This document shows positions 17,153 through 25,036 of a DNA stretch of 64,000 nucleotides, piece by piece; the first letter of the stretch is position 1, and every line of letters begins with the position of its first letter. The notes below the pieces were generated by a model, which was not told the origin of the DNA, did no database searches, and saw only the letters and a program-made list of their open reading frames with translations. Both the position numbers and the translations under genes were made by a program. Source of the stretch: Acidobacteriaceae bacterium (lineage in GTDB: Bacteria > Acidobacteriota > Terriglobia > Terriglobales > Acidobacteriaceae); contig JASHNW010000130.1 in NCBI GenBank assembly GCA_030041435.1, positions 1-64,000 on the forward strand. The letters run 5' to 3'.

Positions 17153-18003
17153 TCCACGAAACGCTTCTGCGGGTCAGCCTGACGGCTGGATACTCCACCA
17201 GACGAGTCCTGCACGAGATTCGCTTTGAGCTGCAGAGAGGCGAAGTGCTGGGACTTGTGGGAACGAGTGGCGCAGGAAAAAGCACGCTGGTGCTTTCTCT
17301 GCTTGGCCTGCTTCCCTGGCGCGGGGGGCGCGTGAGGGGCGAGGTTGAGCTGAACGGCAGAAATTTGCTCGCTCTTTCCGAACGCAATCTGCGCAGGCTC
17401 CGCGGACGCGAGGTTGCTCTGATACCGCAAAGCCCGATGAGCGCGCTCAACTCTGCGATCACTCTGGAAAGACATTTCGACGAGGCCTGGAAAGCCCACG
17501 AGACGCCTGGGCGTGGCGCTTTGGCGAGCAGGCTGCAGCAGTTGCTCGCCGAGGTGCAACTGCCTTGCAATGCAGAATTCCTGCGCCGGCGCCCCTCGCA
17601 AATCAGCGTCGGACAGGCCCAGCGGGTGCTCATTGCCCTGGCGCTGTTACACCAGCCTGCACTCATCATTGCAGACGAGCCTACCAGCGCGCTGGATCCG
17701 GTGACCCAGACGCAGATCGTCAACTTGCTCAGGAGACTCAATCGGCGGCATGGCGTCACGCTGCTCTATATCTCGCATGACCTGGTTTCCGTCCTGCAAC
17801 TGTGCGATCGCCTCGCTGTTCTGAGTGAGGGCGCCATCGTGGAGAGTCTCCCGGTCGACGAGCTCAGCGAGGCGCGTCACGAAGCGACGCTCGCTCTCCT
17901 GGGAGCTCTGCCCGTTCCTGCCGAAACTCTGCTGGCTTTTCGCGACCGGTCAACCCGAGACGCCATCGACCTCAGCGGGGCAGCTAATTACCAAAGACAG
18001 TAA
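17149..18003 (+). CDS. ABC transporter ATP-binding protein, DppD/OppD type
   Basis: A 284-aa ATPase powering the importer. It has Walker A GTSGAGKST (38-46), Walker B LIIADE (172-177), D-loop SALD and switch His210 (YISHDL). The ABC signature is SVGQ (153-156) rather than LSGGQ, an unusual second position. Its ATGA start overlaps the binding-protein stop. Canonical oligopeptide importers carry two ATPases (D and F); only this one is present here, so it may work as a homodimer or borrow a partner from elsewhere in the genome. The C-terminus lacks the typical OppD Cys-rich extension. Confidence 0.87.
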   Translation: MIHETLLRVSLTAGYSTRRVLHEIRFELQRGEVLGLVGTSGAGKSTLVLSLLGLLPWRGGRVRGEVELNGRNLLALSERNLRRLRGREVALIPQSPMSALNSAITLERHFDEAWKAHETPGRGALASRLQQLLAEVQLPCNAEFLRRRPSQISVGQAQRVLIALALLHQPALIIADEPTSALDPVTQTQIVNLLRRLNRRHGVTLLYISHDLVSVLQLCDRLAVLSEGAIVESLPVDELSEARHEATLALLGALPVPAETLLAFRDRSTRDAIDLSGAANYQRQ

Positions 18004-18190
18004 CAACGACGGTTACTAAGGCCCCACAAATACAAACACTTATTAGCCATTGTCACCGGCACAATACAAAGCTACAGTTTCGCCATGCGGATGACGTGCG
18101 TTCCAGCAGTGCCTCCCCAGAGGCGGAACGGAGCTTCCATCGTCAGCCGAAATCAAGTGCGTTGAGTCTCGATTGACTCGAGGGGTTCCT

Positions 18191-20020
18191 ATGCCGCGGC
18201 CACGTTTCCATCTGCCAGCAGTTCTCGGCTTGTCTTTCGCTATGGCAGCCACCACCTTCGCGGGCGCTCAAACCGCGAGCAGCAAAATCTCGCCAGATCT
18301 GGCGGCGGAACCGCCCAATGCCAATGTGCAGGTGATCGTCCAGTACTACAACCCTCCGTCGACGGTCGAGACCGGACTGCTCGGACTGCTGGGCGGCGTG
18401 TTGAAGCTGGTTCTCGGGCCAATCGACGCCATTGTCACCGATATCCTTCCCAGCCAGCTGAATTCGATTGCCGCGGATTCGAATGTTAAATACATTTCGT
18501 TAGATCGTGTCGTAGGCGCGCGGCAGGCAGTCACGATCACAGGGGCGGAATATACGACCGAACCCATCAACGCTCCCGCCGTGTGGCAACAGGGCTATGA
18601 AGGCACCAACATCGGCGTCGCCGTGATTGACAGCGGCATCACACCCGTTCCGGACCTGAACACCAATTCCCAAACTCTCTCCCTGGGCTTGTCGCAGCTG
18701 CTGTCCTCGCTCACTGAAGTCGCTCCCGGGAGAACCGGACGAATCGTCTACAGCCAAAACTTTGTTCAGGGTCAGAACGACGCATTGGATCATTACGGGC
18801 ACGGCACGCACGTCGCCGGCCTGATCGCCGGCAACGGTGCGCTCTCAAGCGGCAAACAGTATTTCAGAACGTTCAGCGGATCCGCTCCAAACGCCAACAT
18901 CATCAACCTGCGCGCGCTCGACGAGAACGGAGAAGGGACGGATTCATCGGTAATCGCCGCAATTGACGAGGCAATTTCCCTCCAGAACACCTATAACATC
19001 CGCGTCATCAACCTCTCGCTTGGCCGCGCAATCTACGAAAGCTACACTCTCGATCCGCTCTGTCAGGCGGTCGAAAAGGCGTGGAAGTCAGGCATCGTCG
19101 TAGTGGTGGCCGCAGGCAACGATGGCCGCAACCAGAATCTCAATCCGGAAGGCTACGGCACCATCGATGCGCCGGGCAATGATCCCTATGTCATCACCGT
19201 CGGCGCCATGAATACGATGGAAACGCCCGCCATCAATGACGACATCATTGCAAGTTATAGCTCCAAGGGACCATCCTTTATCGACCACTTCGTGAAGCCG
19301 GATATCGTAGCGCCTGGCAACCTGGTCACCAGCCTCGAATTTGCTCAGGATCCGCTGGCAACAGATAATCCGTCCTTTTACACGTGGTATTCGTTCTACC
19401 AGACAAACGGCGCCGAAACGCCTTCGCAGTACTACTTTCCCCTCAGCGGCACAAGCATGGCGACCGGGGTCACCAGCGGAGCTGTCGCCGACCTGCTGCA
19501 GGCAGCGCCGCGGCTTACTCCTGACGAGGTGAAAGCTCTTCTGATGGTCAACGGGGACCGCAGTTACTTCCCGGCAACCAGCAGCGTAACTGCCAACGGC
19601 ACCGTTTACAACGCTAACTACGATGTCTTTACCGTCGGGGCCGGATATCTGGACATCGCGAAGACGATCAGCGCTGCTTTGGTGAACGGCGGATCTGTCC
19701 CGGCCGGGACCGCAATGTCGCCAATCGCTTCTTATAATGCGGTCACCGGGAATACAACTGCAGTAACCGATCCGAGCGCCCTCTGGACCGCGACCGGCCC
19801 GTGGTCGGCATCGAGCGTCTATGGAGGCCGGGCTTTTATTTCCGGCGATACTTCGGCCGCATTGTGGGGAACAACTCCCCTGTGGGGTGGGAGCGACCCT
19901 GACGGTTACACGGCACTCTGGGGCAAGACTGCACTCTGGGGCAAGAGCACTCCGGAAGCCGAAACAGCTCTCTGGGGTAAATCGGGGACATCCGGAGAAG
20001 CAGTGCCGCTCGAATATTAG
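18191..20020 (+). CDS. Secreted subtilisin-like S8 serine protease with C-terminal LWG repeats
   Basis: A 609-aa extracellular protease. The signal peptide is residues 1-26 (TTFAGAQ), with an inhibitor-like N-terminal region (about 27-125) and the S8 domain carrying the Asp147 (VIDSGI), His204 (HGTHVAG) and Ser422 (GTSMA) triad. The C-terminal 70 residues contain five copies of an [AP]LWG motif, including a perfect 18-bp tandem at 19913-19948. The ATG at 18191 has a ribosome site (GAGGGGT) and precedes the signal peptide directly. The gene stands alone, followed by a clear terminator. The LWG tail resembles WG-repeat tails of other secreted S8 proteases; its role is unknown. Confidence 0.9.
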   Translation: MPRPRFHLPAVLGLSFAMAATTFAGAQTASSKISPDLAAEPPNANVQVIVQYYNPPSTVETGLLGLLGGVLKLVLGPIDAIVTDILPSQLNSIAADSNVKYISLDRVVGARQAVTITGAEYTTEPINAPAVWQQGYEGTNIGVAVIDSGITPVPDLNTNSQTLSLGLSQLLSSLTEVAPGRTGRIVYSQNFVQGQNDALDHYGHGTHVAGLIAGNGALSSGKQYFRTFSGSAPNANIINLRALDENGEGTDSSVIAAIDEAISLQNTYNIRVINLSLGRAIYESYTLDPLCQAVEKAWKSGIVVVVAAGNDGRNQNLNPEGYGTIDAPGNDPYVITVGAMNTMETPAINDDIIASYSSKGPSFIDHFVKPDIVAPGNLVTSLEFAQDPLATDNPSFYTWYSFYQTNGAETPSQYYFPLSGTSMATGVTSGAVADLLQAAPRLTPDEVKALLMVNGDRSYFPATSSVTANGTVYNANYDVFTVGAGYLDIAKTISAALVNGGSVPAGTAMSPIASYNAVTGNTTAVTDPSALWTATGPWSASSVYGGRAFISGDTSAALWGTTPLWGGSDPDGYTALWGKTALWGKSTPEAETALWGKSGTSGEAVPLEY

Positions 20021-20053
20021 AAACAGGAATGGCGTAGTAGTGCGGTGCTGCGG

Positions 20054-20088
20054 GGAGGGTCGCAGAAAGTGCGACCCTCCTGCTGTTT
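20054..20088 (+). terminator. Rho-independent terminator after the S8 protease
   Basis: A perfect 11-bp stem (GGAGGGTCGCA / TGCGACCCTCC) with a 5-nt loop GAAAG is followed by TGCTGTTT. It lies 34 bp after the protease stop and ends that transcript; the opposite strand could use it weakly for the converging DUF488 gene. Confidence 0.8.
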
Positions 20089-20277
20089 GCGTATCGATAT
20101 CTCCACCGCATCTCTCGCAGTTATCGAGGAAAGCCTCTCATCTTTTCTGCGGGCGGCCTGAAGTTCGCACGGTCGCCGCGCTGGGCGAATCTCTGTCAGA
20201 ACGAATCGATCTCCAGTCCCGGGAATGCTCTGCAAGCCGCGTCCGCTTTCAGACCGTGACGCACGGGCAGAACGAAT

Positions 20278-20625
20278 TCAGATCTTATCGAGGAGCTTTT
20301 GCAGAACCGCGGCTTCGTTGTGCTGCTGGTCTCTGGCGCCATAGATTAACGTGACCGTTCCCCTGGCCGCCTCGTGTTTTAAGAGCGAGAGTTGCTCCTT
20401 ATTCTTCCTGAGTTCCTTCCGGTAGCGCGTCTGGAACTCTGGCCATTTTGCAGGATCGTGGGCAAACCACTTGCGAAGTTCCGTGCTCGGCGCCACTTCC
20501 TTTAGCCAAAGATCGATTTTCGCCTTGTCCTTCGTCAGACCGCGCGGCCAAAGCCGGTCCACCAGGATTCGAGTTCCGTCTTCTTTGTCCGGACGTTCGT
20601 AAGCCCGTTTGATCCGAATATTCAT
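20278..20625 (-). CDS. DUF488 family protein
   Basis: A 115-aa cytoplasmic protein of the DUF488 family. It begins [12 protein letters not shown] and contains the family landmarks [17 protein letters not shown], a W-rich middle ([12 protein letters not shown]) and TLIYGARD near the C-terminus. The function is unknown; members are usually single small genes. A GAGAGG ribosome site is present upstream of the start. It converges on the S8 protease terminator. Confidence 0.85.
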   Translation of the reverse strand: MNIRIKRAYERPDKEDGTRILVDRLWPRGLTKDKAKIDLWLKEVAPSTELRKWFAHDPAKWPEFQTRYRKELRKNKEQLSLLKHEAARGTVTLIYGARDQQHNEAAVLQKLLDKI

Positions 20626-20786
20626 GACAGGTGATTGCCTCTCTGATGACCTCGAACAGTTTCAGGCGGTCGTGCACGGTGAGACCGGGACTTTGCTCTG
20701 CCGACCCTGGCTGCGATGGCGTCTCCCTGACAGTGAAGCCACATCATGGCTGCTACGAGCCAACTGCGTCCTCGGTGCATCCTTCG

Positions 20787-21044
20787 TCACTCTGAATGAG
20801 GCGGCCTCGGGCTGGTTATGAAGTCGGGCTTTGGCGGTGAACAGATGGAATCGAACCACCGGCTAATGTAAATCTGAGCATCCGCTTCGCCGCACAAATG
20901 CCGGGCATCAGCCGCATTTGCGGATTCCGCATTCCATCGAAGTACCGTCAGCTGAGACTCGCCACACCGAATCACAAACCAGTGAACCGGGTTATTGGCA
21001 ACCAGGCCGCAGACTTCGCAGCGGTATTCCTGAAGCGATGCCAT
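20787..21044 (-). CDS. Small Cys-rich (zinc-ribbon-like) hypothetical protein
   Basis: An 85-aa protein with a CxxC at the N-terminus (YRCEVCGLV) and two further Cys residues (RCGES, HLCGEA), an arrangement that could bind one zinc ion, followed by an Ile/Trp-rich segment YISRWFDS. The start has a GAGG ribosome site 7 nt upstream. It resembles small conserved proteins I associate with Acidobacteriota; no function is known. It lies between the DUF488 and sigma-factor genes on the same strand, about 160-200 bp from each. Confidence 0.6.
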   Translation of the reverse strand: MASLQEYRCEVCGLVANNPVHWFVIRCGESQLTVLRWNAESANAADARHLCGEADAQIYISRWFDSICSPPKPDFITSPRPPHSE

Positions 21045-21244
21045 GGGAATCCTCGCGTGTGGGCAATGGCATATGTGGGAAGGCCCGTCGTTCCGATGTA
21101 CGGAGCAGAGTGTTCTGCTTTACGGTCTCGAAGATTATCACAACTGCGGACAGAGGCGACGGATGGTGAGCGTACTCTTCGTGGATCCCGCGCATAGGTC
21201 ATCAGCCGGATGCCAAACCGGAACATATGATCCGGTCCGGCAAT

Positions 21245-21928
21245 TCACTGGGACAACTGCTGGAAGCATGGCAGATCCTTTTTCAGCCTCATACCCTGAT
21301 GACTACGCGAGAAGTGGTATGCGAGCGCTCTGCGCAGTTCCGCTCGTCCGCGGCTCCTCCGGGACTTTACCGCGCTTACTGTGATCCCCAGCAGCAGAGC
21401 TGTTCTGCTCGTGGATTCCTCCTGCAGGTCGCAGAGCTCCAAAGCCCTGCGTGCTGCCGGTCTCAGTTCATTCAATCTTGCAAAAAGCAGCGCTTCTCTT
21501 TCTCTGGTCAGACAGGCCGATTCAGCGTCTGGCCGCGGATCAGAGATCTCCAGAGGAGCCTCTGTTTCCTGCTCCGTATTGATTTCGAACGCCGGGAATT
21601 CGCGCGATCGCGATCTTTTTCTTCTCCACATGCGTGCCTCGTTCATGGCAATGCTGATCAGCCACGTAGAAAAGGCAGACTTGCCTTGAAACGTGGAGAG
21701 CTTTACGAATACCTTCATGAAGGTTTGCTGGGCAATGTCCTCGGCATCGTCGGAGTTGCCGGTCATCCGCTGGGCAATCGCGAGAACAGTGCGTCTATAC
21801 CGCCGAACAAGCATCTCGAAGCATGCTGCATCGCCGGCAGTCGCCGCTGCCACGAGCGCGTTCTCCGGGCCTGCGCACGCTGCGGCCGAAGGGGTCTGTT
21901 CTTCCAGTCTGTGCTGTGCTGTCGTCAT
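21245..21928 (-). CDS. RNA polymerase ECF-type sigma factor
   Basis: A 227-aa sigma-70 family protein with only regions 2 and 4, so an ECF or short sigma factor. Region 2 is at about 25-110 (DAEDIAQQTFMKVF, FSTWLISIAMNEARMWRR) and region 4 at about 150-205 (RTALLLGITVSAVKSRRSRGR, a helix-turn-helix). I placed the start at 21928, which has GAGAGG upstream, rather than the longer frame to 22177 whose N-terminal 83 residues have no family resemblance. No anti-sigma gene is adjacent, so its control and regulon are unknown. Confidence 0.87.
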   Translation of the reverse strand: MTTAQHRLEEQTPSAAACAGPENALVAAATAGDAACFEMLVRRYRRTVLAIAQRMTGNSDDAEDIAQQTFMKVFVKLSTFQGKSAFSTWLISIAMNEARMWRRKRSRSREFPAFEINTEQETEAPLEISDPRPDAESACLTREREALLFARLNELRPAARRALELCDLQEESTSRTALLLGITVSAVKSRRSRGRAELRRALAYHFSRSHQGMRLKKDLPCFQQLSQ

Positions 21929-22258
21929 TGCACGGCGTCCTCTCGTCTGGTTCCGATTAAGCCAGATATTCGCAGACGAATGTATTGGACGAAGGTATTG
22001 ATCAACACCTTCGTATCGGCCACGCGCAATTGCTCTGGCGACGCCACAGTGTGTCATCCCCCATCGAACGCTTCTTTCCGCATCGACTGGGCCCCGCGGC
22101 CGATTGATACCAACGTCCAATAGACTGGCGCCCCCTGCATCTGGCACATTGGCCACTGTGTGTCGGCTCCGAGCCAAATCGGGAAGACGCAGTGCGGAGA
22201 TTCACCGGTGGATTTCGGGAATGAGCAGGGAGTGGGCAGGGAGTAGACAGGAGGATCG
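21929..22258. other. Divergent intergenic region between sigma factor and transaldolase
   Basis: These 330 bp hold the 5' regions of two genes read outward. The only clear element is a strong ribosome site (AGGAGG) just before the transaldolase start. The open frame on the minus strand extending to 22177 is low-complexity and lacks codon character. No reliable promoter boxes could be assigned by eye. Confidence 0.4.
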
Positions 22259-23344
22259 ATGAAGGCGACACAGGAACTCCATGATCTCGGGCAGAGTTTG
22301 TGGCTCGACAACATAACGCGCGATTTGCTGGACAGCGGAACCCTGAAGCGTTACATCGACGAGTTTTCCGTCACAGGACTGACATCGAATCCGACCATCT
22401 TTGAGCATGCCATCTCCACCAGCAAATCCTATGACGCGGAGATTGTCCGCCTGGCGGCAAAAGGACTTGCGGGCGAGGAATTGTTCTTTGAAATGGCGTT
22501 GCAGGATCTGACTCGAGCTGCCGACCTCTTCGCCGCGGTGCACCAGCGCACAGCGGGCAATGACGGCTATGTTTCCCTTGAAGTGTCGCCTCTGCTCGCC
22601 TATGACGCCGAGCAGTCGGTGGCTGCAGCGACCAGCTTGCACAGGAAGGCGAATCGTCCCAACCTCTTCATCAAGATCCCGGGGACGAAGGAGGGAAATT
22701 CGGCGATTGAAGGGGCAATCGGGGCTGGCATCCCCATCAACGTCACACTTCTTTTTTCCCGAGACCACTACCTCGCCTCGGCGGACGCTTACATGCGCGG
22801 GCTCGAGCGCCGCATTGCAGCGGGCCTCAGCCCGGATGTTCGATCCGTGGCATCGGTGTTTCTGAGCCGTTGGGACGGCGCAACGATGGACAAAGTGCCC
22901 GTCCCGTTGCGAGACAGACTCGGTGTTGCCGTCGGACAACAGGTTTACAAGACTTACCGCGATATCCTCGACTCGGACCGCTGGCAGCGGCTGGCCAATT
23001 TTGGCGCCCGGCCCCAGAGACTCCTTTTTGCCAGCACCGGCACGAAAGACCCAAAGGCTTCCGACGTTCTCTACATCGGTGCTCTGGCCGCGCCGAACAC
23101 CATCGACACGATGCCTGAGAAGACGTTGCTGGCCTTCGGCGATCACGGCAAGCTGGCCGGAGTTCTTCCGCGCGACGGAGGGGATTGCGAAGCTGTTCTG
23201 GCTGATTTCCAAAAGGCCGGAATCGATCTGGACCAATTGGCGGCCGATCTGCAGTCGCACGGCGCCAAATCCTTCGATGAATCGTGGCAAAACCTGCTCG
23301 ATTCGATCGCGTCAAAGGGCAAACAGTTAAAGATCGCTTCCTGA
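22259..23344 (+). CDS. tal: Transaldolase
   Basis: An enzyme of the non-oxidative pentose phosphate pathway that transfers a dihydroxyacetone unit from sedoheptulose-7-phosphate to glyceraldehyde-3-phosphate. The 361-aa product has the family signature GLTSNPTIF (40-48) and the Schiff-base lysine Lys139 in NLFIKIPGT. The length fits the long form found in actinobacteria, cyanobacteria and acidobacteria. The ribosome site AGGAGG is ideal. It is a single gene with no obvious operon partner. Confidence 0.95.
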   Translation: MKATQELHDLGQSLWLDNITRDLLDSGTLKRYIDEFSVTGLTSNPTIFEHAISTSKSYDAEIVRLAAKGLAGEELFFEMALQDLTRAADLFAAVHQRTAGNDGYVSLEVSPLLAYDAEQSVAAATSLHRKANRPNLFIKIPGTKEGNSAIEGAIGAGIPINVTLLFSRDHYLASADAYMRGLERRIAAGLSPDVRSVASVFLSRWDGATMDKVPVPLRDRLGVAVGQQVYKTYRDILDSDRWQRLANFGARPQRLLFASTGTKDPKASDVLYIGALAAPNTIDTMPEKTLLAFGDHGKLAGVLPRDGGDCEAVLADFQKAGIDLDQLAADLQSHGAKSFDESWQNLLDSIASKGKQLKIAS

Positions 23345-23485
23345 TCCCGGGGTACGCATCAGGCCAACGAGAGCCCGCGGCCGGGCGAGGGCTTCCGGCG
23401 CGGGCGAGAGGATCGCCGCTTGCCAGCCTGCGCAGCGGATCGGCAGTTCCAGCGATTTGCGAACCAACTACCCGCTGCCGGCTGC

Positions 23486-24757
23486 TTAGCTGCCCAGCGC
23501 CTTCCAGCCAATATCCCGCCGGTACGCCATCCCCGCAAACGAGATGCGCCCCATCGCGTCGTACGCCGACGCCAGCGCGTCTCGCAGGGTCGATCCGGTC
23601 GCCGTCACGCCCAGCACCCGCCCCCCGGCCGTCAAAAATTGGCCGCCGTCAGCCGACGTCCCGGCATGGTAGACCTCGACCCCCGGCACCTCGGCCGCAC
23701 GCTCCAGCCCCGTGATCGGATGTCCGACTGTGTACGCACCCGGATAGCCCTCCGAGGCCGCCACCACGCACGCCGAAGCTCCCGGCTTCCACCGGAACTC
23801 CGTCTCGCTCAGCCTCCCTTCCACGCAGGCTTCGAGCGCCTCGACCAGATCGCTCTCCAGCCGCGGCAGGATCGCCTGCGTCTCCGGGTCGCCGAACCGC
23901 GCGTTGAACTCCAGCACCATCGGTCCTTTGGCCGTCATCATCAGCCCGCAGTAGAGCACGCCCGCAAACGGGGTCTCCTCCGCCGCCATCCCGTCCACCG
24001 CCTTCTGCGCGATGTGGCTCAGGATCCACTCGCTCATCTTCGCGTCCAGCATGGAATCTGTCGTATACGCGCCCATCCCACCCGTGTTCGGCCCCCTGTC
24101 GCCTTCCCCAATCCGCTTGTGGTCCTGCGCCGGCACGAGCGGCACGGCATGCTTCCCGTCGCTCAGCACCAGGAACGAAACCTCCTCACCGGTCAGGTGC
24201 TCTTCGATGATGACGCTCGTCTCGGCGGTCCCCAGCAGTTGGCCGCTGAAGAGTCCGGCAATTGCGTGTTGCGCCTCGTCTTTGGACTCGCAGATCAGCA
24301 CGCCCTTGCCGGCGGCCAGCCCGTCGGCCTTGATCACTACCGGCGCGTGAAACAGCTCCAGCGCCCCCAGCGCCTCTTCTTTTGAGCAACACACTGCGTA
24401 GTTCGCGGTCGGGATCATGTGCCGCTGCATGAACCGCTTGGCGTACGCCTTGCTGGTCTCCAGCATCGCCGCTTCCCGCGTCGGCCCGAACACGCGCAGC
24501 CCGCGCCGCTGCATCTCGTCGGCCAGCCCCAGGGACAGCGGCAGCTCCGGCCCCACCACCGTCAGGTCCGGACGCTCCTCAGCCACCACGCGCAGCAGGT
24601 CGCCCAGGTCCTTCTGGCTCACCGGCACGCACCGCGCCCCCTGCGCGATGCCCCCGTTTCCCGGCGCGCACACCACCTCGCTCACTCGCGGCGAGCGCCG
24701 GATCGCCGCACACAGCGCGTGCTCGCGCCCACCCCCACCAATCACCAGAACTTTCAT
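23486..24757 (-). CDS. purD: Phosphoribosylamine-glycine ligase
   Basis: GAR synthetase, the second step of purine biosynthesis, joining glycine to phosphoribosylamine with ATP. The 423-aa product starts MKVLVIGGGGREHAL, has an ATP-grasp fold (about 100-300, with VIKADGLAAGKGV and FNARFGDPETQ) and a C-terminal GARS_C domain. The length and motifs are complete. It is monocistronic here; other pur genes are not in the window. The region of 141 bp downstream has no clear terminator. Confidence 0.95.
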   Translation of the reverse strand: MKVLVIGGGGREHALCAAIRRSPRVSEVVCAPGNGGIAQGARCVPVSQKDLGDLLRVVAEERPDLTVVGPELPLSLGLADEMQRRGLRVFGPTREAAMLETSKAYAKRFMQRHMIPTANYAVCCSKEEALGALELFHAPVVIKADGLAAGKGVLICESKDEAQHAIAGLFSGQLLGTAETSVIIEEHLTGEEVSFLVLSDGKHAVPLVPAQDHKRIGEGDRGPNTGGMGAYTTDSMLDAKMSEWILSHIAQKAVDGMAAEETPFAGVLYCGLMMTAKGPMVLEFNARFGDPETQAILPRLESDLVEALEACVEGRLSETEFRWKPGASACVVAASEGYPGAYTVGHPITGLERAAEVPGVEVYHAGTSADGGQFLTAGGRVLGVTATGSTLRDALASAYDAMGRISFAGMAYRRDIGWKALGS

Positions 24758-24818
24758 CAGGCTTCCCGTCCCCCGGTCCGACTAAGTACTTGTCCGATTA
24801 TCGCAGTCCGGCCTCTCG

Positions 24819-25028
24819 CTACCGCGTCGCCGTCCACGCCTGCCAGAAGACCACAGCCATCATAAACAGGAGGTACACCCGCAGCGCCCACAGGATCAGC
24901 AGCTCGCCGCCGTGCAACTTCCGCCGCGGCACTACCGCCTGCTTCACGCCCACCAGCTGGTCGTGCTCCAGCGTCGACAGGACAAAGCCCGCGTCGGCTT
25001 CGCTCACCTGCTCCGGATGTTTCGTCAA
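24819..25028 (-). CDS. Small single-pass membrane protein downstream of the Nramp-like transporter
   Basis: A 69-aa protein with a charged N-terminal half (about 1-42) and one strong membrane helix near the C-terminus (LLILWALRVYLLFMMAVVFW). It would start at TTG (25026-25028) with AGGAGGGA directly upstream, and begins 8 bp after the transporter stop, so co-translation is likely. No ATG exists in the frame near there. I do not recognise the family. The tight spacing suggests an accessory subunit or regulator of the transporter; this is inference. Confidence 0.55.
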   Translation of the reverse strand: MTKHPEQVSEADAGFVLSTLEHDQLVGVKQAVVPRRKLHGGELLILWALRVYLLFMMAVVFWQAWTATR

Positions 25029-25036
25029 TCTCCCTC

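Noticed and set aside
21929-22177. N-terminal extension of the sigma-factor frame (83 residues)
   Set aside because: No sigma-like features; an internal ATG at 21928 has a ribosome site and matches the usual length.
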